A stretch of 64,000 nt of DNA from Azospirillum oleiclasticum. Its GTDB lineage: Bacteria > Pseudomonadota > Alphaproteobacteria > Azospirillales > Azospirillaceae. The position numbers were made by a program, and so were the translations under genes. The stretch's first letter is position 1, and the number at the start of each line of letters is the position of its first letter. The DNA is taken from NCBI RefSeq assembly GCF_013423485.1, contig NZ_JABFFR010000003.1, positions 248,001 through 312,000 of the forward strand. The letters run 5' to 3'. Shown in pieces: positions 24,878 to 34,080 of the stretch. Below the pieces are notes generated by a model. That model worked only from the letters and a program-made list of their open reading frames with translations, ran no database searches and was not told the origin of the DNA.

Positions 24878-26856
24878 GGGGGTTTCAGTCCGAACTCCGT
24901 CATGCGGTCGCGAACCGCCTCGGGGATGCGGTACGCATCGATGCTCTGGCGCAGAATCCGGTCGAGCGCGCCCGACAGGTTTAGATTAAGCTTGACCGGA
25001 TGACCATCGTAGAAATCGGGGTTGGCGCCCTGCAGCGACAGCCCGACCACCAGTTCCCCGCCCGCGGTGCCGTTCACCGTCAGGCGAAGCTCCTGGTAAC
25101 GGAAATCGGTCAGCGCCCCGCGCAGCAGGTCGGTGGCGCTGCCCGGCTCGCCCGCCAGGAAGGAGGGAGGCTCGGCCGGGTCGTAGCGCACGGCGCCGGG
25201 GGCCGAGGACTCCAGCACCCCGTTGTCGATGCGCACACTGCCGCCGTCGATGCGCACCGGAAGCTGCCCGCGCAGCCGGCCGGTCGCGTCCAGCCCGTCC
25301 ACCGCCGCCAGGGCCAGGAGCTGGGCGAAGTCGATGCCCTCGGCCTCCAGCTCCACCAGCCCCTTGGGCGCCTGCGGTGACAGGGCGAAGGGCTTGGCGC
25401 GCAGCACGCCGCCGGCCCAGCGCCACTCCGCCCGCTCCACGGCGACCCGCCCGTCGCGGCCATAGCCGAAACGCAGCGTGCCGTCGGTCAGCGGGATGCC
25501 GACGTCCAGCAGCGACACCGCCAGCGTCTGCCCGGCGGGGGCGACCGGCGGCAGCAGACTGGACAGCCGCACCGTGCCGTTGACCCCGACCACCGACACC
25601 GGCCCGACCGAGGCCGCGACCCCGTCCAGCAGCACCTCGGCGGAGGAGGTCGGCGCCCCCTCCCCCCAGTCGATGCGTCCCTTGGCCGCCACGCCGCCCG
25701 CGGTCGCGGCGACGGTGCCGGTCAGCACCGGAAAGGCCTTCTCGAGTGTGCCGCCGTCCGCAGCGAAGGCCAGTTTCGGCAGGCGCAGGTCCGCGTGGCC
25801 CTTGCCCGTCGCCGTGTCGTGGGTCCCCTCCGCCGTCACCCGCAGCGGCCCGGTGCCGGTGGCGGAAAAGGCCACCGGCTGTCCGGCCAGCCATGCGGCC
25901 TTGGCCGTCACCCCCAGTGGCGCCACGGCCGCCGGCCGCGCCGTGTGCCGCACCGTCGCCGACGCGGCCAGATCGATGCGCTGATCGCTCCCCGTGAGCG
26001 TCAGCGCCACGTCCGTCGCCTCGACCGCCGCGGCGGGAACCGCCAGCCGCGGCACATCGGCCAGCGCGCGGAGCGCAATGGACTCGGCGCTCCCCGGCGT
26101 CCAGATGGCCAACGGCCCGCCCGCCGCCGCGCGCAGGCACAGCCCGTCGGGCAGGGCGATGCCCTGCCCCGCCACCGCCAGCCCCGTCGCCCGCAGGGTC
26201 AGGCACCCGTCCGGCACTGCCCGCACCGCGAAGCCGTCCATTCGCAGCGCGACCGCGCCGGCCAGAGACAGGCGCCCCGCCGCCGGCCCGATCAGCGGGG
26301 CCAGGGCCGCAAGATCCTGCTCGGCCGCCGGCAGTTCCAGACGCGCGTCGAAGCCGGGGCCGTTGCCGGTGCCGGTCAGCCGGAAGGGCTGCGACAGGCT
26401 GCCGGCGCCGGTGTCCACATGAACCGCCGCATCCTCGACCGTCAGCTCGTCCACGGGAATGGCGGGAAGACCGGTCGTTCCGCCGGTCGTTGCGGTATCG
26501 CCGCCCGTCGCCGACGGCAACCCCGGAATCCCGAGCGCGCCACCGTCGCTCAGCCGAAGCCGCAGGTCGACACCGCGGAGCGCCACCAGGTCCAGCCGCC
26601 CAGCCATCAGCCCGGACGCGGACCAGCCCAGCACCACGGACTCCGCCTTGCCCGCGGGCCCGAGACCGAGACCGAGCGACGCGTCCACCCCGTCGAGGTC
26701 CAGCCGTCGCACGACGACCGCGGCCTCCGGAAAACCAGCGGCGCGCAACGCCTGTGTCGCCACGGCGCCGGCGATGCGCTCGCGCGCGAGCACCGCTCCC
26801 CCCGCCGCTCCGGCCAGCACCAGGACCCCGCCGATCAACCACCGCCTTGCGCGCAC
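24874..26856 (-). CDS. ydbH: YdbH-family intermembrane lipid-transport (AsmA-like bridge) protein
   Basis: A 660-residue protein with an N-terminal anchor (RARRWLIGGVLVLAGAAGGAVLAR) and a long beta-rich body. GTG 26856 is the start because GAGGGGG lies five to six bases upstream; a longer frame goes through the ppiA promoter and is unlikely. The C-terminal part FRYQELRLTVNGTAGGELVVGLSLQGANPDFYDGHPVKLNLNLSGALDRILRQS is the DicB/YdbH-type end that meets YnbE. YdbH, TamB and YhdP are partly redundant phospholipid conduits between membranes. First gene of ydbH-ynbE-ydbL. Confidence 0.87.
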   Translation of the reverse strand: MRARRWLIGGVLVLAGAAGGAVLARERIAGAVATQALRAAGFPEAAVVVRRLDLDGVDASLGLGLGPAGKAESVVLGWSASGLMAGRLDLVALRGVDLRLRLSDGGALGIPGLPSATGGDTATTGGTTGLPAIPVDELTVEDAAVHVDTGAGSLSQPFRLTGTGNGPGFDARLELPAAEQDLAALAPLIGPAAGRLSLAGAVALRMDGFAVRAVPDGCLTLRATGLAVAGQGIALPDGLCLRAAAGGPLAIWTPGSAESIALRALADVPRLAVPAAAVEATDVALTLTGSDQRIDLAASATVRHTARPAAVAPLGVTAKAAWLAGQPVAFSATGTGPLRVTAEGTHDTATGKGHADLRLPKLAFAADGGTLEKAFPVLTGTVAATAGGVAAKGRIDWGEGAPTSSAEVLLDGVAASVGPVSVVGVNGTVRLSSLLPPVAPAGQTLAVSLLDVGIPLTDGTLRFGYGRDGRVAVERAEWRWAGGVLRAKPFALSPQAPKGLVELEAEGIDFAQLLALAAVDGLDATGRLRGQLPVRIDGGSVRIDNGVLESSAPGAVRYDPAEPPSFLAGEPGSATDLLRGALTDFRYQELRLTVNGTAGGELVVGLSLQGANPDFYDGHPVKLNLNLSGALDRILRQSIDAYRIPEAVRDRMTEFGLKPP

Positions 26857-27040
26857 CCGTCCCCCTCGTCCCTGCCCTGCCCAGCCCTTCCCGGCGATGA
26901 ACACGCCGCCGGCACAGTATAGTCCGCGATTGGGGCGGGGTTGCGACAACGGGCACCATCCCGCCGCCGCCCGCCTTTGCGTCCGACCGGCGTTTCCCCT
27001 ATGGTCCCGGCCTGGACATCGGGACATCGGAGAAGACTTC

Positions 27041-27589
27041 ATGTTGCGTGTGTCACGCATCCTGCTGGCGGCCTTGGTCGCCGCGTTCATCTGGCATGGG
27101 GAGGCAAAGGCCTTGGATCCGGAAAACACCCTCTATCTCGACCTGAAGGACGGCCGCGTGGTGATCGAGCTGCGCCCCGACCTCGCCCCCGGCCACGTCG
27201 CCCGCATCAAGGAGCTGGCGCGCGAAGGCTTCTACAACGGCGTCGTCTTCCACCGCGTCATCGACGGCTTCATGGCGCAGACCGGCGACCCGACCGGCAC
27301 CGGCACCGGCGGCTCCGGCAAGAAGCTGAAGGCCGAGTTCTCGCGCGAGCCGCATGTCCGCGGCACCCTGTCGATGGCCCGCACCAACGACCCGAACAGC
27401 GCCGACAGCCAGTTCTTCATCGTCTTCGCGCCGGCGAACTACCTGGACGGCAAGTACACCGTGTGGGGCAAGGTCGTCGAGGGCATGGAATTCGTCGACA
27501 TGATCAAGAAGGGCGACTCCAACCGCAACGGTTCGGTGTCGAACCCCGACAAGATCATCAAGATGCAGGTCGCCGCCGACGCCAAGTAA
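27041..27589 (+). CDS. ppiA: Periplasmic peptidyl-prolyl cis-trans isomerase (cyclophilin)
   Basis: A 182-residue cyclophilin with signal peptide MLRVSRILLAALVAAFIWHGEAKA. The fold is complete: YNGVVFHRVIDGFMAQTGDPTGTGTGGSG, LSMARTNDPNSADSQFFIV and LDGKYTVWGKVVEGMEFVD. The catalytic Arg is in FHRVI. It catalyses proline isomerisation of exported proteins. Start ATG follows GGAG eight bases upstream. Divergent from ydbH. Confidence 0.93.
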   Translation: MLRVSRILLAALVAAFIWHGEAKALDPENTLYLDLKDGRVVIELRPDLAPGHVARIKELAREGFYNGVVFHRVIDGFMAQTGDPTGTGTGGSGKKLKAEFSREPHVRGTLSMARTNDPNSADSQFFIVFAPANYLDGKYTVWGKVVEGMEFVDMIKKGDSNRNGSVSNPDKIIKMQVAADAK

Positions 27590-27611
27590 GGCGCCGCCGT
27601 CGCCGGCAATC

Positions 27612-27647
27612 CCGCGCCCGGACCCGGCCACATCCGGCCGGGCGCGG
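27612..27647. terminator. Bidirectional hairpin between ppiA and the kinase gene
   Basis: CCGCGCCCGG and CCGGGCGCGG form a perfect 10-bp stem with a 16-base loop, 23 bp after the ppiA stop and 3 bp from the kinase stop. It could end both convergent transcripts. No T-tract. Confidence 0.5.
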
Positions 27648-27649
27648 TG

Positions 27650-30367
27650 TCAGCTGATCGCGGCGGAGAAGGCGCGCAGCAGGTCCAGCATGGATTGCGG
27701 CCGGTCGTGCTGGCGCATGGCGAGGCCGGACATCAGCACCTTCTCGAACGCCGGCGGCACCTTGGCCCCCAGATTGGCAGGCCGTGGAATGGTGTCGCTG
27801 AGGAAACGCGACGTCGCGTCGGGCGGCGCCTTGCCGGTCACCGCGCAGTAGATCGTCGCGCACATGGCGTAGACGTCGGTCCACGGCCCCTGCTTGGCGT
27901 CCTGCGAATACTGCTCCGGCGGGGCGTAGCCGGGCTTCAGGATGACGGTGAGCTGGGCACCCTGCCCGGCGGCCTGTCGGGCGGCGCCGAAATCCAGCAG
28001 CTTGCGTTCCCCCGACTCGGTGATGAAGATGTTGTCGGGGCTGACGTCGCGGTGGATCAGCCCGGCCTCGTGCACCGCCTGCAAGGCCTTCATGATCGGC
28101 GCCAGCAGCCCCAGCGCGCGGCGTCCATCGACCGCGCCGCCGTTGTCGGCGATGAAGCGCTTCAGCGTCTTTCCCTGCAGCAATTCCATGATGATGTAGG
28201 CGGTGCCGTTCTCCTCGAAGAAGTCCTGGACGACCACGATCTCCTTGATGGTCCTGAGGCGGGCCAGCATGCGCGCCTCGTCCATGAATTTCTCCAGCCC
28301 GAGACGGAACGCCTCCTCGTGCACGTCGGAGAAGGCGGCCACCCGCGTGCCGCCGGGCAGGCGCGAGATGAGGTTGGACGGGTAGAATTCCTTGACCGCC
28401 ACCTTCACATGCAGCCGGTCGTCCCAGCCCAGATAGGTGGCGCCGAATCCGCCCTGCCCGATCAGCCGCCCGATGCGGAAACGATCGTGCAGCAGGGCAC
28501 CGGGCGGCAGATGAATGCCGGACCGGCTGTCGCTCTGGCCCGGCCAGCCGCAGGATGCGCAGGTGGTGGCGCCGCCCTTGTCCGCGAAGCAGTTCGGGCA
28601 GCGGTCCTCGCCCCCGCCGCGGCGCGGCGCCACCGGTGGCGCCGCGATCATCATGGTCGAGGCTATGCGGGTACCGCCCGCCGGTATCGGCAGTCTCGGC
28701 GGGGCGGACGGTGGCGGGACGCGCGGCATGGCCAGCGGTGCGGCGACGGTCGTGGCTGTGGGGACGGTGGCACCGCCCGCCGGCTTGCGCGCTGCCGGCA
28801 CGGTCGGAACCGGAATGGCCGCACCGCCCCCCGATCCGCCGCCCATCTGGTGGAGCTGGCCCAGCAGCTCGGACAGCCGGCGGATCTCCATCTGCACGAA
28901 CTCGTTGCCGGCCTCCTGCGCGAGCTCGGCCTGGAAGCCGGGCTGCCGCACCGTCTCCATGATGTATTGCCGCACCGGCGGCAGCCCGCCCTGCTCGGTC
29001 AGCAGGCCGGAGCAGGCGAGTTCCGCCAGCCGCAGGGCGCGGCGCCGGTGCAACGGTTCAGCTTGCCGCAGGCGGGCGAGCAGGCGCCCCTGCCGCGCCA
29101 ACCCGTCGAACAGCGTCGCCAGCCGCCCGGCGAGCTTCATGGAGGACTCCGGCGGCAGCGCGCTGGCACGGATGGCGGCCGCGGCCCCATCGATGAGGTT
29201 GCGCAGGCGCCCGACTTCGGCGGTGCCGAGCAGCGTCCCCTCGACCAGCATCTCGTTCGCCAGGGCGCCGTTGGCGGTGTCAACGATCTCCTGCATGTGG
29301 CGCTCGGCCGCCTGCGTCCGCGAAACAGCGGCCAGATAGTGCAGGCGAGTGAACAGGTCGTTCAGCGATTCGGCCAGCCCGACGATCGACCGGCGGAAGG
29401 CGCTGGCACCGCCCTGCTCGAGCCGGCGCGAATACCGGATCGTCAACGCCTCCGCCATGCCCTCGCCGCCGACGACGCACTCGGGCCGCAGCAGCAGCCC
29501 GGCCAGGGTCTTCAGCGACTCGGCCTCCTCCATCGGCGTGCCGCGGACCAGCGGGTGTGGCGCGCGCAGGGCGCGCCGCGTGCGGTCGAGCACCGCCGCC
29601 CGCGTCTGTGGCAGCAGCCCCTTGCGGCAGAGCGCGTTCAGCGACGACAGCCGGTTCGGCCCGCCGGCGGTGGCGGTGGCCGTGTCGCACAGGAATTGCG
29701 TGCAGAGCTGGGCCAGCACCGCGCCCGGCGCCTGGGCGGCGTTGCCGAACAGCTCCTGCAGGACCGGGCCGAAGCCGAGAAGGTCGGCCAGCACCTCGTC
29801 GCCGACGGCGATCAGCCGCTCGTCCCGGTCGGCGCGCAGCAGCTCGATGGTGTGCTCCAGCTTGGCCGGCCAGACCCGCAGCTCCGCCAGTTCCGTGGCG
29901 ATGGCGACGCGCAGGTCGTAGCGCGCGTCGCCGGTCGGGCACTTTCCGGGAGCCGCCGCGAGCACCGCGTCCACCGTGCCTTGCAGCCGCGGCAGCGACG
30001 CGAAGGCCAGCTGCGCTTCCCGCGCGCGGGTGGTGGTACGGTTCAGCGCGTCCTGCAGGGTGGCGCGGCGTGTCTTCTGGTCCTGCCCCGGAAAGCGCGC
30101 CTGGATGGTGGCGACGCGGGTCAGGGCGGTGTCCAGCACCGTTCCCTGCTCCAGCAGGGACTTCATGAACTTGGCGTTGTGGATCAGCTCGAACGGTGTG
30201 ACGCACAGCGGTTCGAGCCAGGTGCGGAGCGCCATGCCGATGACCACCCGCGCCGGTCCGGCGTGGTAGTCGGCCAGGTCGTGACACAATTCCGCCTCGT
30301 CGAGCACGGCCGCGATGGCCGGGGCGGTGGCGGTGGACGGCTTTTTCTGCAAGGCTCCCGTCTCCAC
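27650..30367 (-). CDS. Ser/Thr protein kinase with large N-terminal helical domain and zinc ribbon
   Basis: A 905-residue protein with four parts. Residues ~1-500 are soluble and mostly helical, of no family I recognise. Residues ~505-585 are a Pro/Ala/Thr linker. About 587-606 is a zinc ribbon, CPNC...CASC. About 622-905 is a Hanks-type kinase: P-loop GQGGFGATYLG, VAVKEF, HRDVSPDN near 769, LLDFGAARQ near 792 and GYAPPEQY. The catalytic Asp and DFG are intact, so it should be active. There is no membrane segment, unlike PknB. The kinase is C-terminal, which is unusual. A type VI secretion or stress role is possible but nothing nearby supports it. Confidence 0.88.
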   Translation of the reverse strand: METGALQKKPSTATAPAIAAVLDEAELCHDLADYHAGPARVVIGMALRTWLEPLCVTPFELIHNAKFMKSLLEQGTVLDTALTRVATIQARFPGQDQKTRRATLQDALNRTTTRAREAQLAFASLPRLQGTVDAVLAAAPGKCPTGDARYDLRVAIATELAELRVWPAKLEHTIELLRADRDERLIAVGDEVLADLLGFGPVLQELFGNAAQAPGAVLAQLCTQFLCDTATATAGGPNRLSSLNALCRKGLLPQTRAAVLDRTRRALRAPHPLVRGTPMEEAESLKTLAGLLLRPECVVGGEGMAEALTIRYSRRLEQGGASAFRRSIVGLAESLNDLFTRLHYLAAVSRTQAAERHMQEIVDTANGALANEMLVEGTLLGTAEVGRLRNLIDGAAAAIRASALPPESSMKLAGRLATLFDGLARQGRLLARLRQAEPLHRRRALRLAELACSGLLTEQGGLPPVRQYIMETVRQPGFQAELAQEAGNEFVQMEIRRLSELLGQLHQMGGGSGGGAAIPVPTVPAARKPAGGATVPTATTVAAPLAMPRVPPPSAPPRLPIPAGGTRIASTMMIAAPPVAPRRGGGEDRCPNCFADKGGATTCASCGWPGQSDSRSGIHLPPGALLHDRFRIGRLIGQGGFGATYLGWDDRLHVKVAVKEFYPSNLISRLPGGTRVAAFSDVHEEAFRLGLEKFMDEARMLARLRTIKEIVVVQDFFEENGTAYIIMELLQGKTLKRFIADNGGAVDGRRALGLLAPIMKALQAVHEAGLIHRDVSPDNIFITESGERKLLDFGAARQAAGQGAQLTVILKPGYAPPEQYSQDAKQGPWTDVYAMCATIYCAVTGKAPPDATSRFLSDTIPRPANLGAKVPPAFEKVLMSGLAMRQHDRPQSMLDLLRAFSAAIS

Positions 30368-30545
30368 ATCGCGCGCGCCGGTGCACCGCCGGCCGGCGCC
30401 GCGAGACGACCATCGTCGCGGCGCGACCGTAAATTTCAGGTATACACCCGTCCGAAAGAATCATCGAAAACGGTTTCGTACGCGGGTGCAACATGCGATA
30501 TGGGCGGCTTGCCCGAGACCGGACGACCGGAGACGATCGCCGACG

Positions 30546-31463
30546 ATGCAGAACCATCCGGACATCCTGAACCTGACCGCCGGCCCGCTCACCTGCGCGC
30601 TGTGCCCGCGCGTCGGCGGTTCCATCGCCCGGCTGGTCCTCGACACCGCCGCGGGACCGGTGGATCTCCTGCGCCCGACGCCCGACCGGGCGCTCCCCGA
30701 AGGCTCGTTTGGCGGCGGGACCGCCGACCAGTTCGCCAGCTTTCCGCTGGTGCCCTTCTCCAACCGCATCGCGCAGGGGCGTTTCACCTTCGACGGGCGG
30801 CCGGTGCGGCTTCCCTGCCCGCCCCCGCACGCGCCGCACGCCATCCACGGCCACGGCTGGGCGGCGCCCTGGCGGCTGGACGCGGCGGACGGACGGTCGG
30901 CGCGGCTGGTCTATTCCCACCCGGCCGACAGCTGGCCCTGGCGCTACACGGCGGTGCAGACGCTCGCCCTCGATCCGGAGGGGCTGAGCGTCGGGATGGA
31001 GATGACGAACGACAGCGACGCGCCGATGCCGGCCGGGCTCGGCGTGCATCCCTATTTCCCCAAGCCGCCGGGGACGCGGCTCACCGCGCGCGCGGGCTCG
31101 GTCTGGCTGAACGGGCCGACCATCCTGCCGGAACGCCGGGCGCCGGTCCCGCCGGAGTGGGACTTCTCCACCGGGGCCACCATGGACGGGGTGGTGATCG
31201 ACAATGGCTTTCCCGGCTGGGACGGCACCGCCGTCGTATCCTGGCCCGACCGCGGGCTGGCGCTGACGATGCGTGCCGATCCGCTGTTCCGGCATCTGAT
31301 CGTCTACGCCCCGCCCGGCGGCGATTTCATGTGCGTGGAGCCGGTGTCGCACATGACCGACGCCGTGAACCGGAGGGATGTCCCCGACTCCGGCTTCACC
31401 GTGCTCGCCCCGGGCGAACGGCTGGCAGGGAGTGTCCGGCTGTCCGTCCGGCCGCTCGCGTGA
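30546..31463 (+). CDS. Aldose 1-epimerase family protein (mutarotase-like)
   Basis: A 305-residue protein with the galactose-mutarotase beta-sandwich pattern: PLVPFSNRIAQGRFTFDGR, HAIHGHGWAAPW (catalytic-type His), LGVHPYFP and, near the end, FMCVEPVSHMTDAVNR. It interconverts sugar anomers or hexose-6-phosphate relatives. Start ATG 30546 gives the usual family length; upstream in-frame sequence is the kinase promoter region. It stands alone between the divergent kinase gene and the LOV kinase gene. Confidence 0.9.
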   Translation: MQNHPDILNLTAGPLTCALCPRVGGSIARLVLDTAAGPVDLLRPTPDRALPEGSFGGGTADQFASFPLVPFSNRIAQGRFTFDGRPVRLPCPPPHAPHAIHGHGWAAPWRLDAADGRSARLVYSHPADSWPWRYTAVQTLALDPEGLSVGMEMTNDSDAPMPAGLGVHPYFPKPPGTRLTARAGSVWLNGPTILPERRAPVPPEWDFSTGATMDGVVIDNGFPGWDGTAVVSWPDRGLALTMRADPLFRHLIVYAPPGGDFMCVEPVSHMTDAVNRRDVPDSGFTVLAPGERLAGSVRLSVRPLA

Positions 31464-31548
31464 TGGCGGGTGTCATAGAAAGTAAGATGAGTACCGTCGC
31501 CGCCTGTTGCTCATCCACGATGACGGGGATGGGAGCGGGAGTCCGGAT

Positions 31549-33084
31549 GTGACGGGGGACGAGGGGAATCGGGACGGCCGGCAGGCGACGGCAGCGGTCG
31601 AGGACGATGTCTTCATCACCGCGGTGGAGATGAACCGCGTCCCCATGGTGCTGACCGACCCGGCCCTGCCCGACAACCCGATGATCTTCGCCAACCAGGC
31701 CTACTTCGACCTGACCGGCTACCGGGCGGAGGAGGTGTACGGGCGCAACTGCCGCTTCATGCAGGGACCCAAGACCGACCCCGCCACGGTGCGCACCATC
31801 CGCGACGCGGTGCGGGCGCACCGGCCGGTGTCGGTGGAGATCCTGAACCACAAGCGCGACGGCACACCCTTCTGGAACGCGCTGTTCATCGGCCCGATCT
31901 TCGGGCGCGAGGGGTCTCTGCGCTACTTCTTCGCGTCGGTCTTCGACATCACGCCGCGCCGGATCGAGGACCGGGCCCTGCGCCAGGCGCAGAAGATGGA
32001 AGCCGTCGGCCAGCTCACCGCCGGGCTCGCGCATGACTTCAACAATCTGCTGCAAATCGTTGCCGGCAATCTGGAAACCGCGATGGAGGAGATGAAGGAC
32101 AACGCCCGCGGCCGGCGCGCGCTGGAAAACGCCAGCCTCGCCGTCCGCCAGGGTGCCCGCCTCACCCAGCAGCTCCTGACCTTTGCCCGCAAGCAACGGC
32201 TGGAGCCGCGGCCGGTCGACCTCAACGCGCTTCTGATGGAATGCCGCGACATCCTCGTCCGCACGCTGGGGACGCGCGCCCTGCTGGAATTCCGGCTCGA
32301 TCCGCGCGCGGCCACCTGTCTGGTCGATCCGGTCTATCTGGAGATGGCGCTCCTGAACGTCCTGATGAACGCGCGCGACGCCATGCCGGACGGCGGACGG
32401 GTCGTGGTCGCGACGGGATCCTGGGGCGAATCGCCCGGTGCGGCGGCGGTGGAGCGGCGCGATTTCGTCGCCGTCTCCGTGGCGGACGACGGCGGCGGCA
32501 TGCCGTCGGATGTGCTGCAGCACGCCACCGAGCCCTTCTTCACCACCAAGCCCCCCGGCCAGGGCACCGGGCTCGGTCTCGCCATGGTGCACGGCTTCGT
32601 CCAGCAGTCGCACGGGCGGCTGGACATCGAGAGCGAACCCGGCAAGGGGACCGTCGTGCGCCTGCTGCTGCCGGCCGCCGCCTCCACCCGGCCCGAGGAG
32701 GCCCAGGAAGAGGCGCCGCTCGTCCTTGCGGTCGATGACAGCGAGGACATCCGCACGCTGGTGGAACTGCACCTCTCCGCGCTCGGCTACCGCGTTGTGC
32801 TGGCGGCGAGCGGCGAGGAGGCGCTGGACGTGCTGGATCGGACGCCGGCCGTGCGGCTGCTGTTCACCGACCTTGCCATGCCCGGCGGCATGAACGGACT
32901 CACCCTGATCCGCCGGGCCAAGGAGCGCCGGCCGGATCTGGCGGTGCTGATGACCACCGCCTACGCCGACGATTTCGTGACGGAGGAGGATGAGGGCCTT
33001 CCCGCCAACCTCCTGGTCAAGCCCTTCCGCCGCGTCGATCTGGCCGACCGGGTGCGGGCGGCGCTCGGGGACGGGTCGGTCTAG
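31549..33084 (+). CDS. LOV-domain hybrid histidine kinase (blue-light receptor candidate)
   Basis: A 511-residue protein: LOV/PAS (~25-130), HisKA/HATPase (~145-375) and a C-terminal receiver (~385-505). The flavin-adduct motif is GRNCRFMQG with its Cys, and FWNAL is the FMN-binding Asn region. The kinase has GLAHDFNNLLQ, DNARD-type N box (MNARDAMP), [16 protein letters not shown]. The receiver Asp is in LLFTDLAMPGGMNG. GTG 31549 is preferred (GGGAG seven bases before); TTG 31507 is the alternative. Odd: the Gln that normally ends the LOV beta-sheet is Val (YFFASVFDIT). Stop codon overlaps the AraC gene on the other strand. Confidence 0.88.
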   Translation: MTGDEGNRDGRQATAAVEDDVFITAVEMNRVPMVLTDPALPDNPMIFANQAYFDLTGYRAEEVYGRNCRFMQGPKTDPATVRTIRDAVRAHRPVSVEILNHKRDGTPFWNALFIGPIFGREGSLRYFFASVFDITPRRIEDRALRQAQKMEAVGQLTAGLAHDFNNLLQIVAGNLETAMEEMKDNARGRRALENASLAVRQGARLTQQLLTFARKQRLEPRPVDLNALLMECRDILVRTLGTRALLEFRLDPRAATCLVDPVYLEMALLNVLMNARDAMPDGGRVVVATGSWGESPGAAAVERRDFVAVSVADDGGGMPSDVLQHATEPFFTTKPPGQGTGLGLAMVHGFVQQSHGRLDIESEPGKGTVVRLLLPAAASTRPEEAQEEAPLVLAVDDSEDIRTLVELHLSALGYRVVLAASGEEALDVLDRTPAVRLLFTDLAMPGGMNGLTLIRRAKERRPDLAVLMTTAYADDFVTEEDEGLPANLLVKPFRRVDLADRVRAALGDGSV

Positions 33085-33983
33085 GCCCCGTCCCTGCCGC
33101 GCGCCGGTCGCTCCTTGAGCGACCGGGCCGGCGCGCCGAATCGACGGGAGATCGCCCGCGAGAGCGCGGAGGCGCTTTCGTAGCCCACCTCCCGTGCCAC
33201 CAGCTTCAACGGCTTGCCCTCCGTGATCAGCTCGCGCGCCAGCGTCAGCCGCCACTGGGTCAAATACTCGCCGGGGGTCAGCCCCACCACGGTGCGGAAG
33301 GTGTTGGCGAACACGGTGCGCGACATCCCCGCCTCGTCGGCAAGCCGTTCCAGGCTCCAGGCAGCGTTCGGCGTCCCGTGCATCGCGGTCAGGGGGCGGG
33401 CGAGGCCGGGATGCGCCAAGCCCGCCAGCAGCCCGGCCTGTGTCGCGCCGGTCTCGATCAGATGGCGCAGCAGCTTGACCACCAGCACCTCGCACAGGCG
33501 GTCCAGGATGGTCTGGCGCCCGCAGCGCGGCTGGAACGCCTCCTCCAGCAGAAGGGTGACGAGGCCGCTGAAGCTTTCGCCCTCCAGGGGAAGCACGATC
33601 ACGGACGGAAGAGCAAGGCCGAGCGGGCTCCGCTCCACGGTCAGGTCTATGTCGGCGGACAGCAGGTCGGCCACGGCGTCTTCGGAATCCGCTTCAAGCC
33701 GATGGGGTAGTGCGCGGGAAAAGAACAACAATCCGGGGCTGGACAGGGAAAAGACATCGCCGCGCGGCCCCACCACCCTGGTCCGGCCGGTCCGCAGGAT
33801 GTGCAGTTGCCCGCCATGGTCGGGAATCACCGGCTCCATCGGCAACAGGACGGACCCGGCGGCGACGACCCGCGCCTTGACGCGGAACCGCTCCAGAAGG
33901 GTGGAGAGCCGGTCGATCCGTGGGCGGTCGATCCGTGGCTCGTCACCCGGTCGATGAGAGGACGGCATTCGTACGTTCAGCAA
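33081..33983 (-). CDS. AraC-family regulator with cupin_6 sensor domain
   Basis: A 300-residue regulator. Residues ~30-200 are a cupin-type sensor of the 'AraC_binding_2 / cupin_6' kind (GGQLHILRTGRTRVVGPRG, LLLEEAFQPRCGRQTILDRLCEVLVVKLLRHLIE). The C terminus has two HTH motifs (WSLERLADEAGMSRTVFANTFRTVVGLTPGEYLTQWRLTLARELI, then LVAREVGYESASALSRAISRRFG). It is divergent from a peroxiredoxin-like gene and is the likely regulator of it; such pairs are common. A 15-bp tandem duplication at 33910-33939 repeats the residues PRIDR near the N terminus. Confidence 0.9.
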   Translation of the reverse strand: MLNVRMPSSHRPGDEPRIDRPRIDRLSTLLERFRVKARVVAAGSVLLPMEPVIPDHGGQLHILRTGRTRVVGPRGDVFSLSSPGLLFFSRALPHRLEADSEDAVADLLSADIDLTVERSPLGLALPSVIVLPLEGESFSGLVTLLLEEAFQPRCGRQTILDRLCEVLVVKLLRHLIETGATQAGLLAGLAHPGLARPLTAMHGTPNAAWSLERLADEAGMSRTVFANTFRTVVGLTPGEYLTQWRLTLARELITEGKPLKLVAREVGYESASALSRAISRRFGAPARSLKERPARGRDGA

Positions 33984-34080
33984 TCAATGGCGGACGAATT
34001 GCATCTCTGAGTACGGCATTCTGCGATGGATGTCGAGGCCGAGGCACGGCCCACCCTCACGACCACAAGGAACACCGACC

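Noticed and set aside
24874..27129. 751-residue reading of ydbH starting upstream of 26856
   Set aside because: The extra 91 residues run through the ppiA start region and low-quality sequence, while GTG 26856 has a strong GAGGGGG site and starts right at the membrane anchor.
27647..31552. Very long open frame opposite the Ser/Thr kinase and through the epimerase
   Set aside because: Composition (His/Arg/Gln-rich, no domain) is that of a GC-rich antisense shadow of the kinase gene.
33910..33939. 15-bp tandem duplication in the AraC gene
   Set aside because: Short, in frame, in a non-conserved N-terminal stretch; no sign of a functional repeat or phase variation.
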